A stretch of 21,427 nt of DNA from DATAEY01 sp038199035 (GCA_038199035.1 JBBPZM010000024.1:1-21427); one strand, 5' to 3'. Shown: positions 13,151 to 20,749, numbered from the stretch's first letter. Numbers and translations: made by a program. Notes: generated from the letters alone by a model not told the origin.

Positions 13151-15364
13151 ATGCGCCGCCGCGTCACCTTCTCGCGGAACCTGACGCTGTCGCTCTCGCG
13201 CACCTGCCGCTGCTACTGCAAGTACTGCGCGTTCGCCACCCATCAGGCGCACCTGCACTCGCCCGACGAGGTGCTGGCCGCCCTCGACGGCGCCGCGCGC
13301 CGCAACGTCAAGGAGCTGCTCGTCCTCACCGGCGAGCGGCCCGAGGTCAACGCCGGCGTGGCCGCACGGCTGCGCGACTGCGGGCACGACGACTTCACGG
13401 CCTATGTCGTGTGGACGTGCGAGCGGGCGCTCGAGCGGGGCCTGCTTCCCCATACCAACCTCGGGGTGCTCGATCGCGACGACCTGAGGCGCCTGCGCGA
13501 AGTGACCGCCTCCCAGGGGCTGATGCTCGAGTCGGTGTCGGAACGGCTCATGGAGACGGTCCACGCCGGCTCGCCGACCAAGCACCCCACGCTCCGGCTT
13601 GCCACCATCGAGGCCGCGGGCGAGCTGCGCATCCCCTTCACCAGCGGGATCCTCGTGGGCATCGGCGAGAGCGAGGAGGAGCGGATGGCCTCCCTGGAGG
13701 CGCTGGCCGCAGCCCACGACCGCCACGGCCACCTCCAGGAGGTGATCCTCCAGAACTTCGTCCCCCACCAGTCCTACTACGGGCGCGAGCCGGCGCGAAT
13801 CGCCGACGACGCCGCGCGCGAGTACTGGCGCACCGGGGTGGCGGTCGGTCCGCAGCAGCCCTCGCCGTCGTGGGCGTGCGAGGTCTCGATCGACGACATG
13901 AAGCGCCTGGTGCGCGAGTGCCGCCGGCTGATGCCGGCGGTGGGCATCCAGATCCCGCCCAACCTGGCCGACTGGTGGGTCGAGCTCGTGCGCGCGGGCG
14001 CCACCGACCTGGGCGGGCTGTCGGCCAACGGCGACCACATCTCGCCCGAGCACCCCTTCCCCTCCCCCCACCAGGTGCGAAAGCGCCTGGCGCCCGAGGG
14101 CTTCGCGCTGACCGAGCGCCTGTGCGTCTATCCCCAGTACATCGAGCCGGCGTGGATGGCCCAGGGCGTGCTCGACGTGGTCAAGGCTCGCTACTGGTCG
14201 TTCATCCCCCGCCGCGGGTCGGGGCGCCGGGAGGAGCGCCCGGTGGACGCCGAGCTCGTGCCGGGAGCGATCGAGCGGGCCCGAGACGGCGCGTTCCTCT
14301 CGCCCGACGAGCTGACCGCCCTGTTCTGCGAGCGCCGGCCCGAGGCGGTCGAGGAGATGCGCGCGGCGGCCGACGAGCTGCGGGCGGAGCTGGCGGGCGA
14401 GACCGTGACCTTCGTGGTCAACCGCAACATCAACGTCTCCAACGTCTGCGTGGTGGGCTGCGCGTTCTGCGGGTTCGGCCAGGGCCGGCGCTCGCCCGAC
14501 GCCTACGAGCACGGCCGCGACGAGTTCGTGCGGCGGATGCACGAGGCGGTCGAGTTTGGGGCGACCGAGGTGTGCATGCAGTCCGGGATCCATCCCGACT
14601 GGGGGCTGGAGGACTACGAGGGCTGGCTGCGCCTGGCCAAGGAGGTGGCGCCGCATGTCCACATGCACGCCTACTCGCCGATGGAGGTCTCGCACATGAG
14701 CGACGTCTCCGGGCTGTCGCCGCGGGCGGTGTTCGAGCGCCTGCGCGAGGCCGGGCTCGACTCGACTCCGGGCACCGCGGCCGAGGTGCTGCACGACGGT
14801 GTGCGCGAGCGCATCTCGCCCAACAAGCTGCCGGTGGCCCGCTGGGTCGAGGTCATCGAGGCCTCCCACGCCGCCGGCCTGCGCTCGACGGTGACCGTGA
14901 TGTTCGGCCACATCGAGGAGCCCTGGGAGCTGGCCGAGCACATGCGCGTCGTGCGCGAGCTCCAGGAGCGCACCGGCGGGTTCACCGAGTTCGTCCCCCT
15001 GTCCTTCATCCCCTTCCACACGCTGCTGGGCCGCACGCACGGGGTCGAGGAGATCTCGCGCGAGGACACCCTCAAGCACACGGCGGCCTTCCGGCTGGCC
15101 CTGGGCCGCACGGTGCGAAACCTCCAGGCGTCGTGGGTGAAGATGGGCCTCGACGCCGCCACCGAGGCCCTGCGCTGGGGGGTCAACGACCTCGGCGGCA
15201 CCCTCATGGAGGAGTCGATCTCGCGCATGGCCGGCTCCTACCACGGGGTGCGCCTCGAGCCCGAGGACCTGGTCGGCGCGGCCCACCGGGCCGGGCGTCC
15301 CGCCGCCGAGCGCACAACGCTGTACGAGATCCGCCGGCGCTTCGAGGCGCCGGTAGCGGCCTGA
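13151..15364 (+). CDS. fbiC: FO synthase FbiC (fused CofG-CofH radical SAM)
   Basis: This 737-residue enzyme makes FO (7,8-didemethyl-8-hydroxy-5-deazariboflavin), the chromophore of F420, from tyrosine and a flavin precursor (5-amino-6-ribitylaminouracil). Two radical-SAM halves are present. The CofG-like N-terminal half has CRCYCKYC (Cys19, Cys23, Cys26), and the CofH-like C-terminal half has CVVGCAFC (Cys433, Cys437, Cys440). CofH landmarks such as QSGIHPDW, HMHAYSPMEV, DSTPGTAAEVL and LQASWVKMG are visible. It is somewhat shorter than the mycobacterial protein (about 850 residues) mainly because the N-terminus starts only 18 residues before the cluster. The ATG at 13151 is backed by a leaderless promoter box. 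The rest of the pathway lies on the opposite strand downstream, and the 3' end of the gene contains one copy of a 38-bp repeat shared with the convergent neighbour. Confidence 0.97.
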   Translation: MRRRVTFSRNLTLSLSRTCRCYCKYCAFATHQAHLHSPDEVLAALDGAARRNVKELLVLTGERPEVNAGVAARLRDCGHDDFTAYVVWTCERALERGLLPHTNLGVLDRDDLRRLREVTASQGLMLESVSERLMETVHAGSPTKHPTLRLATIEAAGELRIPFTSGILVGIGESEEERMASLEALAAAHDRHGHLQEVILQNFVPHQSYYGREPARIADDAAREYWRTGVAVGPQQPSPSWACEVSIDDMKRLVRECRRLMPAVGIQIPPNLADWWVELVRAGATDLGGLSANGDHISPEHPFPSPHQVRKRLAPEGFALTERLCVYPQYIEPAWMAQGVLDVVKARYWSFIPRRGSGRREERPVDAELVPGAIERARDGAFLSPDELTALFCERRPEAVEEMRAAADELRAELAGETVTFVVNRNINVSNVCVVGCAFCGFGQGRRSPDAYEHGRDEFVRRMHEAVEFGATEVCMQSGIHPDWGLEDYEGWLRLAKEVAPHVHMHAYSPMEVSHMSDVSGLSPRAVFERLREAGLDSTPGTAAEVLHDGVRERISPNKLPVARWVEVIEASHAAGLRSTVTVMFGHIEEPWELAEHMRVVRELQERTGGFTEFVPLSFIPFHTLLGRTHGVEEISREDTLKHTAAFRLALGRTVRNLQASWVKMGLDAATEALRWGVNDLGGTLMEESISRMAGSYHGVRLEPEDLVGAAHRAGRPAAERTTLYEIRRRFEAPVAA

Positions 15365-15430
15365 GCCGGAGACGCGAGACCCTCTCCGAGGTCGCCGGCG
15401 CTACGAGGCGCCGGCGGCGGCCTGAGCCGG
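15332..15430. repeat. 38-bp direct repeat with internal palindrome, at convergent gene ends
   Basis: Copies at 15332-15369 and 15393-15430 match at 35 of 38 positions. The first contains the fbiC stop codon. The second contains the stop codon and last codons of the minus-strand FAD oxidoreductase. Each copy includes CCGGCGC-N6-GCGCCGG, so each RNA would end with a hairpin. Confidence 0.85.
15393..15416. terminator. Candidate bidirectional terminator hairpin
   Basis: CGCCGGCGC and GCGCCGGCG form a perfect 9-bp stem with a 6-nt loop between fbiC and the convergent oxidoreductase gene. There is no T-run on either strand. It also overlaps the last codons of the oxidoreductase. Confidence 0.5.
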
Positions 15431-16690
15431 GGCGCTGACGGTGGGAGTCCGAGCCGCCTGGCCGCTCGACCCGTTCCGGCTCATCCACTGCCCGCGGATC
15501 ACGCGCGGCGGGAGGCGCGGATCGAGCAGCCGCACGGGCGAGCGCAGCCGTCCGACGACCTCCCCGAGGGCCATGGCCACCGAGGGGTCGACGGTGGCGG
15601 CACGAAACATGGCGCGCTCGGTGGGAAACGTCCGGCGCCCCGTCGCGTAGTCGGCGATCTGAAGGTGATGCGGGCCCAGGCGCCGCCGAAAGCGACGGCG
15701 GTAACGATCGAGGGCACGATCCAGGTTGCCGCCCTGGGTGAGCGGCGGCGCCGTCGCGTCGACCAGCCACTCGGCGCTCTGGAGCGCCCACCCGCAGCCG
15801 GCTCCGAACAGCGGGTCGGTGGCCAGCGCGGCGTCGCCGACGAAGGCGAGCCCGGGCCGGGCGGCGGGACGCATCACGTTGGGCACATCGAGCTTGCCGA
15901 TCAGCTTGGACACCCGCTCGGCTTCAGCCAGATTCGGCCCGTCGGGCAGCCGCGCGAGCGCGCGCATGTACGCGCCCTCGCGGTCCGCGCGGTACTCGGC
16001 CAGACGCGAGCGGTGAGGCGCCGAGGCCAGGACGGTGAGGTCGTCCTCGTCGGGGAACTGGGCGGCGCCGTCGGGGTCGAGCAGCCACAGGCGGTTGGTC
16101 GTCCCGCGCGGTCGCACGCCGCGCCAGTAGGCGAAGTAGAAGAAGCGGTTGTGGGGCCGCACGCGGCCGGGCACTCGGGCCAACCGGGCCACCGAGGAGC
16201 CGCGCCCGTCGGCGCCGACCACCAAGCGGGCGCGGACCGCCGTGGCGGGGCTGCCGCCATCGAGCTCCACGCCCGTCACGCGCCCGTCATCGGCGAGCAG
16301 GCCGACCGCGGTGCGGCCAGTGAGCAGCTCGACGCCCTCGGTGCCCGCCGCCAGCTCTCGCAGGAGCGGGTCGAGCGTGCGACGCGTGACGCCCCAGCCG
16401 TCGGGGGCGTCGTCGGGGAACCCGATCCAACCGCCGTAGGGAGTCCAGAACTCGGCCTGGGTACGGAGGGCGCCGCGGGCCTCGAGCAGCGGCGCCAGGC
16501 CGAGCCGCTCGATCGTCGGCGTGGCGCTGGGCAGCAGGGCATGCGTGCACGCCACCTTGTAGGCGGCTGGGTCGGGGCGGCGCTCGATCAGGGCGACGCG
16601 CGTCCCGGCCTGGGCGAACAGGCGCGCGGCCGTGCAGCCGGCGATGCTGGCCCCGACGATCGCCACGTCGAAACGGCCGTCTGCGCTCAT
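15401..16690 (-). CDS. FAD-dependent oxidoreductase (geranylgeranyl reductase/monooxygenase type)
   Basis: This is a 429-residue flavoprotein. The FAD-binding dinucleotide motif is at the N-terminus (DVAIVGASIAGCTAARL, from residue 8), followed by the acidic LIERRPDP. A second motif, VVGADGRGSSVARL, and the late FAD motif LAFVGDAALATDPLFGAGCGWAL are characteristic of the p-hydroxybenzoate hydroxylase/geranylgeranyl reductase superfamily. Substrates in this superfamily range from isoprenoid chains to aromatics, so the reaction cannot be called. ATG at 16690 is chosen; an in-frame ATG at 16699 would add three residues. GGAGG lies only 2 nt before 16690 (inside those added codons), and a perfect 12-bp palindrome TGTGCCGGCACA (16700-16711) abuts the start. 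It follows cofE on the same strand after 90 bases, so it may be the last gene of the F420 operon or have its own control. The C-terminus is encoded by the second 38-bp repeat. Confidence 0.86.
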   Translation of the reverse strand: MSADGRFDVAIVGASIAGCTAARLFAQAGTRVALIERRPDPAAYKVACTHALLPSATPTIERLGLAPLLEARGALRTQAEFWTPYGGWIGFPDDAPDGWGVTRRTLDPLLRELAAGTEGVELLTGRTAVGLLADDGRVTGVELDGGSPATAVRARLVVGADGRGSSVARLARVPGRVRPHNRFFYFAYWRGVRPRGTTNRLWLLDPDGAAQFPDEDDLTVLASAPHRSRLAEYRADREGAYMRALARLPDGPNLAEAERVSKLIGKLDVPNVMRPAARPGLAFVGDAALATDPLFGAGCGWALQSAEWLVDATAPPLTQGGNLDRALDRYRRRFRRRLGPHHLQIADYATGRRTFPTERAMFRAATVDPSVAMALGEVVGRLRSPVRLLDPRLPPRVIRGQWMSRNGSSGQAARTPTVSAPAQAAAGAS

Positions 16691-16699
16691 CGCCTCCAT

Positions 16700-16711
16700 T
16701 GTGCCGGCACA
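16700..16711. promoter_or_regulatory. 12-bp perfect palindrome at the oxidoreductase start
   Basis: TGTGCCGGCACA sits immediately upstream of the FAD oxidoreductase start on the minus strand. A dimeric repressor site is possible, but chance occurrence in GC-rich DNA is also plausible. Confidence 0.3.
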
Positions 16712-16780
16712 GCCAAACAGAGCGTCCTGGGGCACAAGCGGACATGCGTCACACAGGCATTGTGGCGAGCGCCGCCGGTC

Positions 16781-17536
16781 TCAAGCGAAGAGGTCCTCCG
16801 CCTGCGGTCGCACCAGCGCCCCGGCTCCCGGCCCGTCGTCCGCCGTCACGAACCGGTCCAGCCCCCCGACCACGACAGCGGGCTCGCGCGAGTCCTTGGC
16901 CCGCGCGAGGTCGGCGGCAGCGGCGGCCTGATCGGCCACGGCGATCCAGGTGGCGCGCAGCTCGCGACCGGTCGCGTCCGTCCGTCCGCGCCAGTCCTCG
17001 AGCGGGGCCAGGCCCGCGCACCCGATGGCCACCTCGCACTGGCCGTGGCGCCAGGCCCGCCCGAACGAGTCGCTGACGACCATGGCGGGCGACGCGCCGG
17101 TCAGCTCGCGCAGGCGGGCGCGCAGCCCCCGGGCGGAGCGGTCGGGGTCCTCGGGCAGGAGGACGACGGTGCCGGCCTCGGGGGCGTTGGAGGCGTCCAC
17201 CCCGGCGTTGGCGCAGACGAAGCCATGGCGGGTACGGCAGATCAGGACTGCCCGCTGCGCGCGCACCAGCTCGGCGGTCTCGTCGAGCACGACCTGGAGG
17301 TGGCGGGGGTCCTTGGCGTGGGCGGCGGCCAGCTCGCGGGCGCGCGGCCCGGGCTCGACCTCCGAGAGGCGGCGGACCCGTCCCTCGGCCTTGGAGACCA
17401 CCTTGTGCGCGACGACCAGCACGTCGGTGGCGGCGATCCCCCCCGCCTCGCCGGCCGCCCCCGCGATCAGAGCGCCGAGGTCGTCGCCGCGGCCGACCTC
17501 GGGAAGCCCGGGCAGGGCGCGGGCGACGATGGTCAC
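16781..17536 (-). CDS. cofE: Coenzyme F420-0:L-glutamate ligase CofE
   Basis: This 251-residue CofE/FbiB N-domain enzyme adds L-glutamate residues to the phospho-lactyl-type tail of F420 using GTP. Visible motifs include LPEVGRGDDLGALI, VLVVAHKVVSKAEGR, RTRHGFVCANAGVDASN, LLPEDPD and MVVSDSFGRAWR, all typical of the family. The length equals the stand-alone archaeal-type CofE. The extra flavin-dependent reductase domain (about 200 residues) fused at the C-terminus of mycobacterial FbiB is absent. GTG at 17536 overlaps the cofC stop (GTGA). Order on the minus strand is npdG, cofD, mini-ORF, cofC, cofE. Confidence 0.96.
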   Translation of the reverse strand: MTIVARALPGLPEVGRGDDLGALIAGAAGEAGGIAATDVLVVAHKVVSKAEGRVRRLSEVEPGPRARELAAAHAKDPRHLQVVLDETAELVRAQRAVLICRTRHGFVCANAGVDASNAPEAGTVVLLPEDPDRSARGLRARLRELTGASPAMVVSDSFGRAWRHGQCEVAIGCAGLAPLEDWRGRTDATGRELRATWIAVADQAAAAADLARAKDSREPAVVVGGLDRFVTADDGPGAGALVRPQAEDLFA

Positions 17537-18201
17537 GAGGCGGCGGGGCCGCGGGCCGCGACCTCCCGCAGCCGGCGCGTGCGGGGGGCGACGCCCGGGC
17601 GGTCGGCCAGCGCCGCACCCAGAACCGCGAGATCGCCCGCGGTGTCGACGTCGAGCGCGCGGGAGTCGAGGCGCTCGACGAGGACCACCGCCCCGGCGCG
17701 CTTGGCGCCCTCGACGTGGCGGGCGAACGACCCCGGTCCGAAGGCGGGGACCATGACGTCGGGGGGCGCGAGAAGCAGGCCGTTGGTGCCGGTGCCGTGG
17801 CGGTCGGGGATCACGGCCACCGAAGGCGGCGGCGCGGCGCCGGCCAGCAGCGCCTCCACCTCCCCCGGGTCGAGCGCGGGGCAGTCGCCGGGCACCAGTA
17901 GCGCGTGCTGCGCGCCGCGCTCGCGCACGCGCGCGATGCCGAGCAGCGCTGCCGCGCTCTGACCGCTCTCGCGGGAGTCGGAGACGACCTCGGCTCCGCC
18001 GGCCCGCGCCGCCTCCTGGGCGTCCGGCTCGCCCGTGACCGCCACCACGCCGTCGAGCCCTCCCACCCGGGCGAGAGCCTCGATCACGTCGCCGGCCATC
18101 GCCGCCGCGAGCTCGCGGCGGTCGGGACCGGGCAAGGCCGGGCCCAGCCGCTGCTTGGCACGGTCGAAGCGCTTGATAGGCAGCACGGCGAGCGTGCTCA
18201 C
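17533..18201 (-). CDS. cofC: Phospho-three-carbon acid guanylyltransferase CofC/FbiD
   Basis: This 222-residue nucleotidyltransferase activates 2-phospho-L-lactate or, in Actinobacteria, phosphoenolpyruvate with GTP, forming the donor used by CofD. The family N-terminus LAVLPIKRFDRAKQRL, the acidic site in LLVPGDCPALDP, VAVIPDRHGTGTNGLLL and ALDVDTAGDL at the C-terminal end are visible. GTG at 18201 is set by the family N-terminus. It overlaps the stop of an 18-codon mini-ORF (GTGA), which in turn overlaps cofD. A downstream GTGA overlap couples it to cofE. Confidence 0.95.
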   Translation of the reverse strand: MSTLAVLPIKRFDRAKQRLGPALPGPDRRELAAAMAGDVIEALARVGGLDGVVAVTGEPDAQEAARAGGAEVVSDSRESGQSAAALLGIARVRERGAQHALLVPGDCPALDPGEVEALLAGAAPPPSVAVIPDRHGTGTNGLLLAPPDVMVPAFGPGSFARHVEGAKRAGAVVLVERLDSRALDVDTAGDLAVLGAALADRPGVAPRTRRLREVAARGPAAS

Positions 18202-18254
18202 GATCGCCCCCGCCCCTCGGGCGGACCGCCTCGCCCTGCCGGCGCGTCCGTCAT
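18198..18254 (-). CDS. 18-codon bridging mini-ORF between cofD and cofC
   Basis: ATG at 18254 overlaps the cofD stop (ATGA), and the TGA at 18198-18200 overlaps the cofC GTG (GTGA). The peptide is MTDAPAGRGGPPEGRGRS, Gly/Arg/Pro-rich with no recognisable function. The geometry exactly fills the 52 bases between the two genes, which would let ribosomes pass from cofD to cofC without release. It may simply be a coupling device. Translation is not shown by sequence alone. Confidence 0.5.
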   Translation of the reverse strand: MTDAPAGRGGPPEGRGRS

Positions 18255-19189
18255 CAGGCCACCGGCGCGGAGACGGCGCCGGCCAGGGAGTCGGCGAAGC
18301 GCAGCGTCTCCTGTGCCAGCCGCCGCCGAGCGCCGGCGTCGTCCATCAGCGTGTCGGTTTGCAGGACCGGCAGGCCCCTCGCCCGCTCGTCGGCCACCAG
18401 CCCGTCGACGAGCCCCGCGTAGGCCTCGGCCGCGCCCTCCGCGCTGGCGGCATCCCCCGCCCAGGCCATGAACGCCGCGGTCGGTCCCTTGACCACCCGC
18501 CCTCCGACGAACGGGCTCACCGCCACCACGGGCGCGTTCGTCGCGGCGATGGCCGCTCGCATCCCGCCGACGGCGAGGATCGGTCCGATCGAGATGACCG
18601 GGTTGGACGGGCCGATGACGATGGCGCGCGCGTCGTACAGCGCCTGGAGCACCTCGGGCGTCGCCTTCGCCTGAGCCGCTCCATCGAGCTCGACGCCCTC
18701 GATCGGCGATCCTGCCCGGCCGCGGATCAGGTACTCCTGGAACGGCCACCAGCGCCCCTCGAAGCGCACGCGCGTCCGCACCCGGTCGTCGCTCATCGGC
18801 AGCACGCGGGCGCCGACGCCGAGCGACGCCGCCAGCTCGGCCATTACGTCGGTCAGGCGCCCCCCCTCGGCCAGGCGCCGGCGGCGGCGCAGGCCGACCG
18901 CGAGGTCGCGGTCGCCGAGGTTGAACCACACCTCCTCCCCCAGCTCGCGCAGCGCGGCCATGACCTCGAACCCGTCGCCGTGCAGGCCCCATCCCCGCGC
19001 GTCGATGCGGTCGGCCAGCCAGTAGAGGACGAGGTCGGGGTCGGGCGAGACGTGGGCCCCGTGGACCTCGAGGTCGTCGGCCGTGTTGGCCACCACCACG
19101 AGGTCGTCGCCGACGACGTCGAGCATGCCCCGCGCCAGCTTCGCCCCGCCGGTGCCCCCGGCGAGGACGACTACCGGGCGGCCGGCCAC
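18254..19189 (-). CDS. cofD: F420 phospho-three-carbon transferase CofD/FbiA
   Basis: This 311-residue enzyme transfers the activated phospho-lactate or phosphoenolpyruvate unit to FO, giving F420-0 or its dehydro form. The family's opening VVVLAGGTGGAKLARG (residues 6-21), VVANTADDLEVHGAHVSPDPDL, WFNLGDRDLAVGL and VIGPSNPVISIGPIL are clear. GTG at 19189 lies inside the end of npdG, so the two genes overlap by 19 bases in different frames; no later start would keep the glycine-rich motif. The stop overlaps the mini-ORF start. The pathway branch (lactyl versus enolpyruvyl donor) cannot be decided from the sequence. Confidence 0.96.
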   Translation of the reverse strand: MAGRPVVVLAGGTGGAKLARGMLDVVGDDLVVVANTADDLEVHGAHVSPDPDLVLYWLADRIDARGWGLHGDGFEVMAALRELGEEVWFNLGDRDLAVGLRRRRRLAEGGRLTDVMAELAASLGVGARVLPMSDDRVRTRVRFEGRWWPFQEYLIRGRAGSPIEGVELDGAAQAKATPEVLQALYDARAIVIGPSNPVISIGPILAVGGMRAAIAATNAPVVAVSPFVGGRVVKGPTAAFMAWAGDAASAEGAAEAYAGLVDGLVADERARGLPVLQTDTLMDDAGARRRLAQETLRFADSLAGAVSAPVA

Positions 19190-19872
19190 AGCTCGTCGGG
19201 CAGCCCGGTGATGCGAATCCCGGCGTGGGTCCTGTAGCGGGCGTTCATCGAGATCATCAGGGCGGTAAGCGACTCGGCGACGCGCGCCATCTCCAGGCGC
19301 CCGGCGTCGACGCAGCGCAGACCGGGGATGCGCCCGATGAGCTCGGCGGCCTCGCGCTTGTCGTCGCGGCGGTCGCCGCACACGAGCACGTCCTCGTCGA
19401 GCTGGGCGTCGAGGTCGGCCAGGCTGGCGGCGCTGACGGTGTGCAGGGCGGAGACCACGCGCACGCCGTCGGGCGCCATCTCGGCGGCCTGCTGGGCGGC
19501 CGAGCCCTGGGGCACGCCGAGCATGCGCGTGGCCTTGCCGCTCACCGCCGCCGCCAGGGGCACCGTGGCGTCGATCAGCAGCTGGCCCTCGGCGAGGACG
19601 CCGCGGAGGTTGTTGAGGTTCTCGGACTGGTTGCGGAAGGGGACGCAGAGCAGGACGATCGACGCGCCCGCCGCCGCCTCCTCGTTGACCAGCCCCTCGA
19701 ACGACCCGTCGGGCACCCGCTCGCCGGCTCGCTGCGCCGCCTCGCGGGCGCGCGCGGCGTCGCGTGAGCCCAGCGTCACCGCCACCCCGGCGCGGCCGAG
19801 CCGCAGGGCGAGCCCGAAGCCCAGCGCCCCCGTGCCTCCGACGATGGCTGCCGCTGGCCGCTGGGCGGACAC
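19171..19872 (-). CDS. npdG: NADPH:F420 oxidoreductase NpdG (Fno)
   Basis: This 233-residue enzyme exchanges hydride between F420H2 and NADP. The NADP-binding motif AIVGGTGALGFGLALRLG is at residues 9-26, followed by SRDAARAREAA where the 2'-phosphate is recognised. LLCVPFRNQSE, VSALHTVSAASLADLD and DVLVCGDRRDDKREAAELIGRI are family landmarks. GTG at 19872 is supported by a TATACT -10 box (19881-19886) 8 nt upstream, indicating a leaderless message; no Shine-Dalgarno sequence is present. It is the first gene of the F420 operon, and its 3' end overlaps cofD. The location links production of the cofactor to its reduction. Confidence 0.95.
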   Translation of the reverse strand: MSAQRPAAAIVGGTGALGFGLALRLGRAGVAVTLGSRDAARAREAAQRAGERVPDGSFEGLVNEEAAAGASIVLLCVPFRNQSENLNNLRGVLAEGQLLIDATVPLAAAVSGKATRMLGVPQGSAAQQAAEMAPDGVRVVSALHTVSAASLADLDAQLDEDVLVCGDRRDDKREAAELIGRIPGLRCVDAGRLEMARVAESLTALMISMNARYRTHAGIRITGLPDELWPAAR

Positions 19873-19880
19873 GGCGGCGC

Positions 19881-19890
19881 AGTATAGGCT
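19881..19890. promoter_or_regulatory. Overlapping divergent -10 boxes
   Basis: The ten bases AGTATAGGCT contain TATACT on the minus strand (19881-19886), 8 nt from the npdG GTG, and TAGGCT on the plus strand (19885-19890), 8 nt from the GTG of the small ORF at 19899. The boxes share two base pairs, so RNA polymerase could not occupy both at once. Confidence 0.55.
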
Positions 19891-19898
19891 CGGCCTCC

Positions 19899-19997
19899 GT
19901 GCCCGAGCTCGCGCCTTGGCCCATCGACGACGCCGACCGCCGGGGCGCCGGGCGCGCCCGGCGCAGGCCGATCCCGGTCGGGAAAGGACGCGGCTAG
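19899..19997 (+). CDS. 32-aa small ORF ahead of the SDR
   Basis: GTG at 19899 opens a 32-codon frame starting MPELAPWPIDDADRRGAGRA and ending VGKGRG. It terminates at a TAG whose last base is the first base of the SDR GTG start (TAGTG). It has high GC at third codon positions (about 29 of 32) and a correctly spaced TAGGCT -10 box for leaderless expression. No known family is recognised. It could be a small protein or a coupling leader. A GGAAAGGA sequence inside its end can serve as the ribosome binding site of the SDR. Confidence 0.45.
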   Translation: MPELAPWPIDDADRRGAGRARRRPIPVGKGRG

Positions 19998-20749
19998 TGC
20001 GCCTCGAGGGCCGGACCGCCCTTGTCACGGGCGCGGCGTCGGGCATCGGCGCGGCCACCGCACGGCGCCTGGCCGCCGAGGGCGCCCGCGTCGCCCTGGC
20101 CGACCTCGACGAGGCCGGGGCGCGCGAGGTCGCCGGCGAGGTCGACGGCCTGGTCGTGCCCATGGACGTGACCGACGCCGCCTCGGTGCGCACCGGCGTG
20201 CGCTCGGCGGTGGAGGGAGTCGGCGAGCTCGACGTGCTCGTCAACAACGCCGGCGGCGGCCGCGGCGCTCCGGCGTTCTTCGTCCACACCGACGAGGAGG
20301 AGTGGGACCACCTCCTGAGCCTCAACCTCCGCAGCGTCCTGGCCGTGACCCACGCCGTCCTGCCGGCCATGCAGGAGCGCAAGCGCGGCGCGATCGTCAA
20401 CGTGGCCAGCGAGGCGGGGCGCGCCGGCTCGCAGGCCAACGTCATCTACAGCGCGGCCAAGGCCGGGGTGATCGGCTTCACCAAGGCCATCGCCCGCGAG
20501 GGCGCGCACTACGGGGTGCGCTGCAACGCCGTGGCCCCCGGCCCGATCGAGACTCCGCTGCTCGACTCCCTCGTCGAGGCCAGCGACCTCGGCGCCCGCC
20601 TGCGCCAGGGGATGATCGACGCCACCGTCCTGGGGCGCCCGGGCGATCCCGACGAGGTGGCCGCCGCCATCGCCTTCCTGGCGTGCGACGACGCCTCGTT
20701 CATCACCGGCGAGACGATCGGGGTCAGCGGCGGGCTGACGATGTCGTGA
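19997..20749 (+). CDS. Short-chain dehydrogenase/reductase (FabG-like SDR)
   Basis: This 250-residue classical SDR has VTGAASGIGAATARRLA near the N-terminus, acidic LADLDEAGA (NAD-preferring), VLVNNAGGGRG, the catalytic Ser138, Tyr151 and Lys155 (YSAAKAG), and the FabG-like ending ASFITGETIGVSGGLTMS. Enzymes with this ending include 3-oxoacyl-ACP/CoA reductases and hydroxyacyl-CoA dehydrogenases. GTG at 19997 follows GGAAAGGA and overlaps the small ORF stop. Its own stop overlaps the thioesterase GTG (GTGA). The pairing with an acyl-CoA thioesterase suggests a hydroxyacyl-CoA substrate, which is inference. Confidence 0.92.
   Translation: MRLEGRTALVTGAASGIGAATARRLAAEGARVALADLDEAGAREVAGEVDGLVVPMDVTDAASVRTGVRSAVEGVGELDVLVNNAGGGRGAPAFFVHTDEEEWDHLLSLNLRSVLAVTHAVLPAMQERKRGAIVNVASEAGRAGSQANVIYSAAKAGVIGFTKAIAREGAHYGVRCNAVAPGPIETPLLDSLVEASDLGARLRQGMIDATVLGRPGDPDEVAAAIAFLACDDASFITGETIGVSGGLTMS

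Noticed and set aside
12914..15286. A 790-codon open frame on the minus strand opposite fbiC
   Set aside because: The plus strand clearly encodes FbiC with both iron-sulfur motifs. The antisense translation is low-complexity Gly/Arg/His/Leu-rich, as expected from third-position GC bias.
15665..17962. A 765-codon plus-strand frame across the oxidoreductase, cofE and cofC
   Set aside because: It spans several unmistakable minus-strand genes and reads as Gly/Arg/Pro-rich nonsense.
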